Assembly: GCF_001681715.1 (NCBI RefSeq)
Contig: NZ_LNWY01000004.1
Coordinates: 1 to 64,000, forward strand
DNA: 64,000 nt
Direction of reading: 5' to 3'
Source: Tritonibacter mobilis
Lineage (GTDB): Bacteria; Pseudomonadota; Alphaproteobacteria; Rhodobacterales; Rhodobacteraceae
Part shown: positions 28,510 through 36,420 of the stretch, piece by piece
Layout of the letters: every line of letters begins with the position of its first letter
Position numbering within the stretch: position 1 is the first letter of the stretch
The notes under the pieces: generated by a model
The model's database searches: none
The model's input: only the letters and a program-made list of their open reading frames with translations
Told to the model about the DNA's origin: nothing
Program-made: the position numbers and the translations under genes

Positions 28510-29457
28510 ATGAAGAACTATGGGTTGATTGGCGCGGCTGGATACATCGCCCCGCGTCATTTGAGAGCGATTAAGGATACCGGTGGGACGCTTGGGTGCG
28601 CCTACGACATCAATGACAGTGTTGGCATCATGGATAGCTACTTCCCAGATGCTGCTTTTTTCACAGAGTTCGAACTGTTCGAAGACCACATCTACAATAG
28701 TCGCAGCAAGGGATTCGGCTGTGATTATATGGCGATTTGCTCGCCAAACTTCCTACACAAGGCCCACTCCGCGTTCGCTCTACGGGCTGGGATTGACACG
28801 ATATGTGAGAAGCCTCTCGTGTTGAACACGTCTGATCTGGATGAACTTGAGGACATAGAAAACGAAACAGGAAAAAAGATCTATTCGATCCTGCAGTTGC
28901 GCTTGCATCCCGCCATAATCGCACTTCGTGACAAGGTCGCCGCAGACACCAGCGGCAAGACCTACGATGTAGATCTTGGCTACTTCACATCGCGGGGTGC
29001 TTGGTATAGCGCAAGTTGGAAAGGCTTCGAGCACAAATCGGGTGGAATCGCGACAAACATTGGCGTCCATTTTTTTGATATGTTGTCATTCATTTTCGGC
29101 TCTCAAAAAGTTAGCATCGTGCATCATCGCTCGGACGACGCTGCCGCTGGTTACCTAGAGTTTGAGCGTGCTAGGGTCCGTTGGGTTCTTTCGATCAATC
29201 GTCAACACCTACCAACTCACACCCCACTGGGGCAAACGACACATCGTTCCATTACCGTCGACGGTGAAGAGATTGAATTCTCTGGTGGGTTTACGGATCT
29301 ACACACAGCGAGCTATCAGAATATTCTGGATGGCAAAGGTTACGGTCTTAAAGTGGTGCGTCCGTCTATTGAAACCGTTAGCCATATTCGTACCGCGCCT
29401 ATCGAACTGAATAAGGGCGAACACCACCCTGACATCGCGCGCGTTGTTGGCGCGTAG
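28510..29457 (+). CDS. wbpB: Gfo/Idh/MocA oxidoreductase, WbpB-like
   Basis: 315-aa NAD-dependent oxidoreductase that oxidises the C3 hydroxyl of a UDP-N-acetyl-glucosaminuronate. It shows the N-terminal GAAGYIAPRHLRAIKDTGG, the EKPLV motif of the family (CEKPLVLNTSD), and a catalytic-region GGIATNIGVHFFDML. WbpB-type enzymes begin with the same GAAGYIAPRH segment. The ATG at 28510, with GAGG at 28501, is chosen over an in-frame upstream extension that only overlaps wbpA out of frame. It lies 10 bp after the wbpA stop. Confidence 0.85.
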   Translation: MKNYGLIGAAGYIAPRHLRAIKDTGGTLGCAYDINDSVGIMDSYFPDAAFFTEFELFEDHIYNSRSKGFGCDYMAICSPNFLHKAHSAFALRAGIDTICEKPLVLNTSDLDELEDIENETGKKIYSILQLRLHPAIIALRDKVAADTSGKTYDVDLGYFTSRGAWYSASWKGFEHKSGGIATNIGVHFFDMLSFIFGSQKVSIVHHRSDDAAAGYLEFERARVRWVLSINRQHLPTHTPLGQTTHRSITVDGEEIEFSGGFTDLHTASYQNILDGKGYGLKVVRPSIETVSHIRTAPIELNKGEHHPDIARVVGA

Positions 29458-29480
29458 CGCCTAGTATTCGGAGTCTGAAT

Positions 29481-30599
29481 ATGCAATTCATTGATCTTGC
29501 GGCACAGCAGCAACGTATCAAGGATAAAATTGACGCGCGTATCGCTCGAGTTTTAGAGCATGGTAGCTATATCATGGGGCCCGAGGTCAGAGAATTTGAA
29601 GATTCATTGTCTTCATTTTCTGGCGCCAAGCATAGCCTAACATGTGCCAATGGTACAGATGCTTTGCTTTTAGCCTTAATGGCTCTTAAAGTGCGGTCAG
29701 GTCAAGCCGTGCTCTGTCCTTCTTTTACCTTTGCTGCGACTGCGGAAGTTATCCCCTCCGTCGGAGCCGTCCCCGTGTTTGTCGACTGCGATCCGGATAC
29801 CTACAACATTGATCCACGGAGTCTTGAGAGGAGCATAGCTTACGCAAAGTCGCTGGGTTTGAAGCCGACAGTTGTAATTGCAGTTGACTTGTTTGGGCTA
29901 CCCGCTGACTATGACGAAATTGAGGAAATTACAGCTGCCGAAGGGATGAAACTGATCGCCGACAGTGCGCAGGGATTTGGCGGAGTATATAAGGGTCGTA
30001 ATTCTGGTACTATTGGTGATTTTTGTACCACCTCATTTTTCCCTGCAAAACCCTTGGGTTGCTACGGTGACGGCGGTGCGATTTTTACTGATGATGACGA
30101 AGCAGCCGAGTTGATCAAGTCCTTTCGGGTTCATGGCAAAGGTCACCATAAATACGATAACTGTCGAATCGGAATGAACTCTCGCCTCGATACGATTCAG
30201 GCGGCCATCTTATGTGAAAAACTTGGAATTTTCTCGGACGAATTGAATAAGCGCAATGCTGTTGCCCAACGATATTCCGCTGCTTTATCGAATCTCCTTA
30301 AGACACCACTTGTCCCGGGTGGGCTTAAATCCAGCTGGGCGCAATACACGGTTCAGCCACGGCTTGATCTGAACCGCGATGTCATCATTCGGCATTTGAA
30401 ATCCGTTGGTGTGCCGACAGCTGTTTACTATCCGTTGCCTCTACATTTGCAGAGTGCTTATAGATGTTTCCCTAAAGATCCTGAGGGATTGTTGGTATCG
30501 GAGGATGTTGCGTCCAAGGTGTTCAGCTTGCCAATGCATCCTTACTTGACGGTAGAAGATCAAGACGCGGTGATCAGCGCCCTGCATGATTGTGGTTGA
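29481..30599 (+). CDS. wbpE: DegT/DnrJ/EryC1 aminotransferase, WbpE-like
   Basis: 372-aa PLP-dependent sugar aminotransferase that puts an amino group at C3 of the keto sugar made by WbpB. It starts with the typical MQFIDLAAQQQRIKDKI. The substrate-side motif is CANGTDALLLALMAL, and the PLP lysine lies in SFFPAKPLGCYGDGGA near residue 192, followed by FRVHGKGHHKYDNCRIGMN. The GT2 gene start lies inside its last codons (14-bp overlap). With WbpA, WbpB and an acyltransferase it would complete a UDP-2-acetamido-3-acylamido-2,3-dideoxy-glucuronate; no WbpI epimerase is present. Confidence 0.86.
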   Translation: MQFIDLAAQQQRIKDKIDARIARVLEHGSYIMGPEVREFEDSLSSFSGAKHSLTCANGTDALLLALMALKVRSGQAVLCPSFTFAATAEVIPSVGAVPVFVDCDPDTYNIDPRSLERSIAYAKSLGLKPTVVIAVDLFGLPADYDEIEEITAAEGMKLIADSAQGFGGVYKGRNSGTIGDFCTTSFFPAKPLGCYGDGGAIFTDDDEAAELIKSFRVHGKGHHKYDNCRIGMNSRLDTIQAAILCEKLGIFSDELNKRNAVAQRYSAALSNLLKTPLVPGGLKSSWAQYTVQPRLDLNRDVIIRHLKSVGVPTAVYYPLPLHLQSAYRCFPKDPEGLLVSEDVASKVFSLPMHPYLTVEDQDAVISALHDCG

Positions 30600-31365
30600 G
30601 TTCAAAACGACATATGAGCGTAAGCAACCTTTAGTCACAGTGCTCATGCCCTGCAAAAATGCGGTAGCAACAATTGGCGAAGCAATACGCTCCGTTCAGG
30701 AGCAAACGCTACAGGACTGGGAGCTTATTGCCTCAGACGATGGTTCTGACGACGGCACTCAAGATGTCATTGCATCAATCTCGGAAGCTGACCCCAGGAT
30801 AACGCTTCTTGAATATCACGGTAGGCAACGAGGCGCTAGTGCGGCTCGTAATCGTGCACTTGATAGTGCAACTGGTCGCTACATCGCATTTCTCGATGCC
30901 GATGATTTGTGGCTTCCTACGAAATTGGAAGTTCAGATTGGCGCAATGCAATCGCAATCTTCTCCATTTAGTTGCAGTGCATATTGGGTCCGCCGTGAAC
31001 GCAGGGCCGACCTGCTGCGTCAACCGCCCAAGCACCTAACGCGACAGCTTTTGCTGAAAGGGAATAGGATCGGCTGTCTGACTGTAATCTACGACAGTAA
31101 AGTGTTCGGAAAACAACCAATGCCTGATATCCCACTCCGACATGACTATGCGCTTTGGCTGCACTTGTTGAAATTAACTCCGACAGCAATTGGCCTACAG
31201 GAGGTGTTGGCAATTCACCACCGCCATTCTGGATCGTTAAGCTCGAATATATTTCGTGCAAGCCTTGCAACTTGGCACATGCTCCGAACAGAGGCAGGGT
31301 TACCGCCGCTTGCGGCAGCAAACACACTCATGCGGCACCTGTTAGGACGGATCTATAGAGGTTAG
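30586..31365 (+). CDS. Family 2 glycosyltransferase
   Basis: 259-aa GT-A fold transferase, cytoplasmic. It shows N-terminal VTVLMPCKNAVATIGEAIRS, ELIASDDGSDDGT (nucleotide-sugar contact), [20 protein letters not shown], and the metal-binding DADD motif (LDADDLW). There is no membrane segment. It overlaps the wbpE end by 14 bp. The later in-frame ATG at 30646 falls inside the first conserved strand, so 30586 is preferred. Donor and acceptor are unknown. It is the last gene of the cassette before an IS3 relic. Confidence 0.82.
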   Translation: MIVVEFKTTYERKQPLVTVLMPCKNAVATIGEAIRSVQEQTLQDWELIASDDGSDDGTQDVIASISEADPRITLLEYHGRQRGASAARNRALDSATGRYIAFLDADDLWLPTKLEVQIGAMQSQSSPFSCSAYWVRRERRADLLRQPPKHLTRQLLLKGNRIGCLTVIYDSKVFGKQPMPDIPLRHDYALWLHLLKLTPTAIGLQEVLAIHHRHSGSLSSNIFRASLATWHMLRTEAGLPPLAAANTLMRHLLGRIYRG

Positions 31366-31399
31366 CTTTGGCGTTCGACGAACTGTGCATCGGGCGACA

Positions 31400-32343
31400 G
31401 ATCATTGAGCTACCCCCGAATTTCGGAGAGAGACGGTAGCTACGATGTGCGGTTTACGTTTCTTCAACGAAAGTTGACCAGAGATGCCAAAACGCAAGCA
31501 GCGTTCGCTGACTTCAAGGCGAGGGTCGCGCTGGAAGCTTTGAAAGGCGGGGAGACGGCGGCCAAGCTGGCGAGTCACTACGGCGTCCATCTGACATTAA
31601 TCCATCGATGGAAGCGAGCCCTGTTGGCAGACGCCTCCAGTGTGCTCGAGCGCGGTGGCCGTAAGCAACCTGAAATTGACGAGGAGCAGGTGAATGAGCT
31701 TTACGCCAAGATCGGAAAGCTGGCGGTGACCAGATCTTTCTTGGAACGAAAGCTGAAACTCTGGGCCGGGAAGTGAGGTGCGGCAAGATCATGCCTGACC
31801 AACTGTCAGCATTGCAAGCGGATGTCGATCGTGCGCTCGTCCAATGACCACGAGCCAAGGAGAGCGAAGAGACACGACAAATATCCATGCTTGTTGAGGG
31901 GCTTGGGGTTGGATCACCCGAACCAGGTCCGGTGATCGGACACCACCTATCTGCCCATGCAGCGTGGGATTCTCTATCAGGTGGCGATCATGGACTAGCA
32001 CGCCCACAAGCTGCCCTCTTGGCGGAACTAAAACGTTGTGGTGCCGACTTCTGTGTCAAGTCGCTGAACGAGGCAATCCAAGAGTCGGTTCGCCCGAGAC
32101 GATGAATACGGATCAGTAGGGCAGCCATTTCACGTCCTTCGCCTGGCCGGATAGGCTGCGCCAATCCGGCATCCACATCCCAATATATGGAAAAGGCTGG
32201 TTTCTAGACAACATGTTCATCGAGAGTCTGTGACGCATCCTAATACGAGTGTGTATCGACCCAGTGAAAATCTGCTCATGCTACAAGGGAGAACGTAGCG
32301 ATGAGTATGATGATGGACGACCGCATCAAACAGTGGACGGCTC
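31400..32343 (+). pseudogene. IS3-family element remnant at the right edge of the capsule block
   Basis: OrfA is largely readable at 31405-31776 (FKARVALEALKGGETAAKLA, IHRWKRALLADASSVLERGG, QVNELYAKIGKLAV, FLERKLKLWAGK). OrfB follows only as out-of-frame pieces: GLDHPNQVRCTDTTYLPMQ and GILYLVAIMD, then WFLDNMFIES and finally GRPHQTV at about 32340. There the truncated kpsF copy begins in mid-codon, so the insertion and a later deletion removed the kpsF 3' end. Confidence 0.75.
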
Positions 32344-33186
32344 GCCGCGCCGGATCACCTTGGGGCCGCGGGTGGCCACTTCGCCCGCAGATCGCGCCAT
32401 CAGCCCGCCCATATTGCGGCGCAAATCGCCGTCGGTGATGATACCCGTGAGGCGGCCACCCTCGACCAGCCCCGCAAGGCCAAAACCCTTGGCGGTCATG
32501 GTCAAAAGCGCGTCGGACATCGGGGTGTCCGGCGCCACGAGGGGCAGGGCGTCGCCCGTGTGCATCAGCCCATCCACCAGTATCAGCTGCGCGCCGAGCT
32601 TGCCGCCGGGGTGGAAGACCTTGAAATCTTCGCGCTCAAAGCCGCGCCGCTTCATCAATGCCACCGCCAGCGCATCGCCCATCGCCAGCGTCGCCGTGGT
32701 CGAGGTGGTGGGCGCCATGCCGATGCCGCAAGCCTCCGGCGCGTCGGGCAGCAGCAGCACCACATCGGCCTGGGTCGCGAGGGTGCTCTCAGCCTTGCGG
32801 GTGATGGCAATCAGCGGGATCGCAAAGCGGCGGCTATAGGTGACGATATCGGCCAATTCAGACGTTTCGCCGGAATTGGAAATCACCAAGCAGACATCGC
32901 GCGGCGTCACCATGCCAAGATCGCCGTGGCTGGCCTCGGTGGCATGTACAAATTGCGCCGGCGTCCCCGTCGAGGCCAGGGTGGCGGCGATCTTATTGCC
33001 GATATGGCCGGATTTGCCGACGCCCGACACGATCACGCGCCCTTCCATGGCCTCGAGGATCTCCACCGCCCTGAGCTGTGCATCGCCCACCTCGGCGGCC
33101 ATCCGCGTCAGCGCGGCCGCTTCAACGGTCAGCACGCGGGCCATTTCGGCAAGGGTTTCATCACAGGTCAGTACTCGCGGTGTCAT
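32326..33186 (-). pseudogene. kpsF: kpsF, second copy, 3'-truncated
   Basis: Arabinose-5-phosphate isomerase copy that keeps the whole SIS domain, the first CBS domain and the start of the second. The sequence leaves the kpsF alignment after GPKVIRRG and ends with a few residues encoded by the adjoining IS3 debris (EPSTV). The full copy has about 37 more residues. The upstream side connects to the ECF42 operon and looks like native chromosome. SIS-only isomerases exist, so residual activity cannot be excluded, but damage to CBS2 makes it a likely pseudogene. Confidence 0.85.
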
Positions 33187-33212
33187 GGCGCGGTCTCCGT
33201 CGGGGTGGCACT
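32344..33212. repeat. Direct repeat, kpsF copy 2 (partner 17714-18582)
   Basis: Second 869-bp copy, same orientation, no indels, roughly two dozen substitutions, mostly at third codon positions. The homology ends at GTGGCACT upstream of the start, the same base as in copy 1. Confidence 0.85.
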
Positions 33213-33314
33213 CTTAGCCTTGTGTAGGCGGCGCAGCCGGGAAAGACCAGCGCGCCCGGTTCCGGGGGCTCTTCTTGTCCCAATTGCAGGGTGGTGGAAA
33301 AAATTTCAAACCCA

Positions 33315-33341
33315 TGTCGAAAAAAGCAACGCATAAACGTC
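33315..33341 (+). promoter_or_regulatory. ECF42-type sigma promoter
   Basis: TGTCGAA at 33315 and CGTC at 33338 are 16 bases apart, 37 bases before the MAPEG gene start. This fits the -35 TGTCGA(A) and -10 CGTC pattern described for ECF42 sigma factors, and an ECF42 gene lies in the same operon, so autoregulation is likely. Confidence 0.65.
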
Positions 33342-33377
33342 CTAGGAGCATGAACCACCACAGGGAAGGGAGATTTC

Positions 33378-33770
33378 ATGGTGTTTTCAATCACGCCGAT
33401 CTATGCGCTCACCGTCGCAGTGATCTGGCTTATCCTCTGGTTTCGGGTCACTGCCCTGCGCAGTGCCATGGGACAATCCATCGGCGATGGCAGTGATCCG
33501 CAGCTGTTGTTGCGCATCCGCCAGCACGGCAACTGCGCGGATTGGGCCGCCTTTGTGCTGATCCTGATGATCCTTGCCGAAGGCATGGGCGCGCCTGCGC
33601 TTTATCTCCATATCTCCGGCGGCTTGCTGGTGATCGGACGCACTGCGCATCCTTTTGGCCTGAAGGTTGAAAACGCAGGCCATCCGCTGCGTTATGTGGG
33701 CAATGGCACCAATATTCTCGCCGCCCTCAACGCCATGGTTTGTCTTGGCGTCAATATCCTTGGCATCTGA
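33378..33770 (+). CDS. MAPEG-family membrane protein
   Basis: 130-aa integral membrane protein of the MAPEG (eicosanoid/glutathione metabolism) family, YecN-like. Four hydrophobic segments are visible: IYALTVAVIWLILWF near the start, WAAFVLILMILAEGMG, YLHISGGLLVIGRTAH, and LAALNAMVCLGVNILGI. The conserved RIRQHGNCADW and LRYVGNGTNIL segments are family hallmarks. GGGAGA precedes the ATG. It is first in an operon with a DGPF protein and an ECF42 sigma factor, behind a matching promoter. Bacterial substrates are unknown. Confidence 0.8.
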   Translation: MVFSITPIYALTVAVIWLILWFRVTALRSAMGQSIGDGSDPQLLLRIRQHGNCADWAAFVLILMILAEGMGAPALYLHISGGLLVIGRTAHPFGLKVENAGHPLRYVGNGTNILAALNAMVCLGVNILGI

Positions 33771-33803
33771 GGCCTGAAACACGTACTGATAAAGGACTTT
33801 ATT

Positions 33804-34163
33804 ATGAAATACATGCTTCTGATCTATGCCGCACCGGACCGCGAACCAGCCTATGGCACGCCCGAGTTTGATGAGATGATGGCAGGCTTTGCCGCCACCA
33901 GCGAGAAAATGAACGCCGATGGCGTCATGATCGACGGCGAAGGCCTGCAAGGCAGCGAGACCGCCACCTCGCTGCGGATCACCGCTGGCAAGGTCGAGAC
34001 CATGGATGGCCCCTTTGCCGAAACCCGCGAACATCTCGGCGGCTATTACGTGATTGATGTGCCCGATCTGGACACGGCGCTTCGATATGCCGAGATGATC
34101 CCGGTGGCGCATTTTGGCACCATCGAGGTGCGGCCTTTGATGGATTATAACCCCGCAGGCTGA
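33804..34163 (+). CDS. YciI/DGPF-domain protein
   Basis: 119-aa YCII-related protein of the DGPF subgroup, named for the motif seen here in ETMDGPFAETREHLGGYYV. It has the ferredoxin-like alpha/beta pattern and the N-terminal MKYMLLIYAAPD typical of the group. These proteins are nearly always encoded with an ECF42 sigma factor, as here (sigma start 5 bp downstream), and are thought to be its partners or targets. No enzyme activity is established. Confidence 0.85.
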   Translation: MKYMLLIYAAPDREPAYGTPEFDEMMAGFAATSEKMNADGVMIDGEGLQGSETATSLRITAGKVETMDGPFAETREHLGGYYVIDVPDLDTALRYAEMIPVAHFGTIEVRPLMDYNPAG

Positions 34164-34168
34164 CTGAC

Positions 34169-35404
34169 ATGAAAAGCGCCGTCCCCAGTGCCATCGCCGT
34201 GCAGCAGGTCATTGATGATGTGATGCGCCGCGACAGGGGACGGCTGCTGGCGGGTCTGATTGCCCGCCTTGGGGATTTCCAACTGGCGCAGGATGCCCTG
34301 CAGGAGGCGGCGATCTCGGCGCTCAAACATTGGGGCCGCTCCGGCGTGCCCCATGCGCCTGTGGCCTGGCTGATGCGGGCCGGGCTCAACAAGGGGATAG
34401 ACCAGCTGCGCACGCGCCAGCGCGAAGGACGCAAGGCAGGCGCCCTGGGGCTGATCACGCCCGACCGGGTAGAGATGGAGATTGCAGAAACCATCCCCGA
34501 TGAGCGTCTGCGGCTGATCTTCACCTGCTGTCATCCGGCGCTGGAGGAAAAATCCCGCGTCGCCCTGACCCTGCGCACGGTCTGCAGTCTGACCACGCGC
34601 GAAATTGCCGCCGCCTTTCTCGACAGCGAACAAACCATGGGCCAGCGCCTGTCCCGCGCCAAGGCCAAGATCCGCGCCAAGGGCATCGGGTTTCAGGTGC
34701 CAGAGCCCGACCAGTGGTCCGAACGGCTGAGCACGGTGCTCTCCACGCTCTATCTGATTTTCACCACCGGCTATGTGAATGAGGAGGCAGGGGTGGAGCA
34801 GGGCACTCGCGATCTCTGCCGCGAGGCGATTTATCTGGTGCGGCTTTTGTGCGCGCTGCGCCCGGATGACCCCGAAATTGAGGGCGCGCTGGCCCTGATG
34901 CTGCTGACAGAGTCCCGCAGGGCCGCCCGCATTGGCTCGGATGGAGCAATGCGCCCAATCGAGGACCAAGACAGCAGCCTCTGGCAACACGCAGCCATCA
35001 CCGAGGCGCAGGTTCTGCTGGCACAGGCCGTTCTGCGCCGCAAGCCCGGCGCGTTTCAGATCAAGGCCGCCATTGCGGATTGCCATATGATGCGCCCAAA
35101 ACCTGACTGGGCGCAGATGGCGCTGCTCTATCAGGCGCTTTGGCGGTTTGAGCCAACCCCGGTGGTGGCGCTCAATCAGGCGGTGGTCATGGCAGAGCTG
35201 GGCCAGCGCGCGCAGGCTCTGGAAAACTTGCGCGCCTTAGAGGGCGAGCTTGGCAGGTTTCAGCCATGGCATGCGGCAATGGCACATGTGCTGGCACAGG
35301 AGGGTCAGATTGAGGACGCCCAACGCGCCTATGCGCAGGCCATAAAAACCGCGCCCAATGATGCTGCGCGCCGGTTTCTGGCTTTGAAATGCGCAAAATT
35401 ATAA
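34169..35404 (+). CDS. ECF42-family RNA polymerase sigma factor
   Basis: 411-aa extracytoplasmic-function sigma factor with a large C-terminal extension. Sigma2 and sigma4 regions occupy about residues 1-175 (LGDFQLAQDALQEAAISALKH, then TTREIAAAFLDSEQTMGQRLSRAK). The remaining 230 residues are the helical, TPR-like extension of ECF42 (LSTVLSTLYLIFTTGYVNEE, ALNQAVVMAELGQRAQALE). There is no anti-sigma gene nearby; ECF42 regulators are controlled through the C-terminal extension itself. It probably transcribes its own operon from the promoter at 33315. Confidence 0.88.
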   Translation: MKSAVPSAIAVQQVIDDVMRRDRGRLLAGLIARLGDFQLAQDALQEAAISALKHWGRSGVPHAPVAWLMRAGLNKGIDQLRTRQREGRKAGALGLITPDRVEMEIAETIPDERLRLIFTCCHPALEEKSRVALTLRTVCSLTTREIAAAFLDSEQTMGQRLSRAKAKIRAKGIGFQVPEPDQWSERLSTVLSTLYLIFTTGYVNEEAGVEQGTRDLCREAIYLVRLLCALRPDDPEIEGALALMLLTESRRAARIGSDGAMRPIEDQDSSLWQHAAITEAQVLLAQAVLRRKPGAFQIKAAIADCHMMRPKPDWAQMALLYQALWRFEPTPVVALNQAVVMAELGQRAQALENLRALEGELGRFQPWHAAMAHVLAQEGQIEDAQRAYAQAIKTAPNDAARRFLALKCAKL

Positions 35405-35448
35405 CATAATAACAATTATGGGGAGTTAAGGTGCGCATGTCGCGGAGA

Positions 35449-35790
35449 TCACCCCGGATAGATCCAAAGCGCTTCATCCGCCTGAAGAGAAGCGACGACC
35501 TCTCTTGCACGGGCCACAGCGTCCCGTCTGGGGCCTACCCCCATGTGGTTCACCTCAATATCAATGAGATACCTCACAACGCCCTCTGCAGATGCGCCCC
35601 TGCGAAGTTGACCCGCGGCTTGAAGAAGATAGCTGTCATACTCATCCGCGAACGACTGGCAGTCTGCGTCATGCCACGTTTGCCCATCAGCCAAAAGCCC
35701 GATTGGGTCCCACTTGGACCAGCCAATATCCCGCAATCGTGAGAGCTTAATTTTGGGTGGTGATGTGTGTGGCGGATCAAGCTGGGGCAT
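35449..35790 (-). CDS. Conserved hypothetical protein
   Basis: 113-aa acidic soluble protein with the pattern LRDIGWSKWDPIGL, FADEYDSYLLQAAGQLRRG, VVRYLIDIEVNHMGVG. It resembles small uncharacterised alphaproteobacterial proteins with the same WDPIGL and EYDSYLL segments, but no function is known to me. Codon use matches the core genes. It runs convergent to the ECF42 operon. The exact start is uncertain because the upstream region has only a weak binding site. Confidence 0.55.
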   Translation of the reverse strand: MPQLDPPHTSPPKIKLSRLRDIGWSKWDPIGLLADGQTWHDADCQSFADEYDSYLLQAAGQLRRGASAEGVVRYLIDIEVNHMGVGPRRDAVARAREVVASLQADEALWIYPG

Positions 35791-35799
35791 GTCTCAGAG

Positions 35800-36050
35800 C
35801 AATTGGAATATCTCTCTCGATGACAGATGACCTGATCCAACAAGGCGTTTCAAGCCCAGTGGATATCGGAGCGCCCTGCTCGCGTTGCCCTCCGTCGCGC
35901 GCAGAAACGAAGATGCATTGTTTGAAGCTGATGGGCGAAAGCCCTCGGTCGACAAGTTGCAGAAATCCTAGCCCGCCTTGCCGTTCGCAGTCCCTACACC
36001 GCTCTTGGCATACCCGTCTCAGAACACTTAGAATAAGTCTGCCTAGAGCG
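35800..36050 (+). pseudogene. Transposase C-terminal scrap
   Basis: Frameshifted pieces read TKMHCLKLMGE and then RQVAEILARLAVRS and YTALGIPVSEHLE before a TAA at 36026. This resembles the C-terminal end of DDE transposases that close with a phrase like FDRQVAEIQ...YTALGIPVTE. The element family cannot be fixed from so short a piece. Confidence 0.4.
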
Positions 36051-36420
36051 ACGGGAAACACGCCCTGCAATGGGTTCGTGTAAAAAGCCCCTATGCAAAT
36101 GAGTTTTCCGATCACACATAGGGGTGTCCGCATACCGGCCGAGATTGAAGCGGCCATCAAAAAGTGCTTTTAGCGCCGGAAATAGAAAAAAGGGGCCAGC
36201 AGGTGTTAAACAGGCACGTCACGCAGCATTTTCACACCGAATGGGTGTGGAGCCAAGCTAAGCGTTTTGAGATCGAGCGGCTGGTCCAGTTCCGCGAAGA
36301 TGTCTTAACTCGGAGTTCTGGTGCGGGCGCCTACCCGGATAACGAGACTTGTCTCTGCCAGGAGGTGGTGACACGTCTGCAGAAACCGGTACGGCAACAG
36401 CGCATCTCGGAGGTCACACA
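36051..36420. other. Upstream region of gmd
   Basis: No gene is supported. The first part may be the end of the transposase relic. GGAGG at 36409 is the ribosome binding site of gmd. No promoter boxes can be named with confidence. Confidence 0.35.

Noticed and set aside
31405-31776. Intact transposase gene
   Set aside because: OrfA is readable, but OrfB is broken into out-of-frame pieces and ends inside kpsF, so the element is dead.
17714-33212. Composite transposon with kpsF as terminal repeats
   Set aside because: The repeats are coding sequence, not element ends. The IS relics inside belong to different IS3 groups and orientations and are all defective.
32840-33217. Open frames antisense to both kpsF copies
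   Set aside because: They are long because GC-rich coding DNA leaves few stops on the other strand. The kpsF sense frame explains all conservation.
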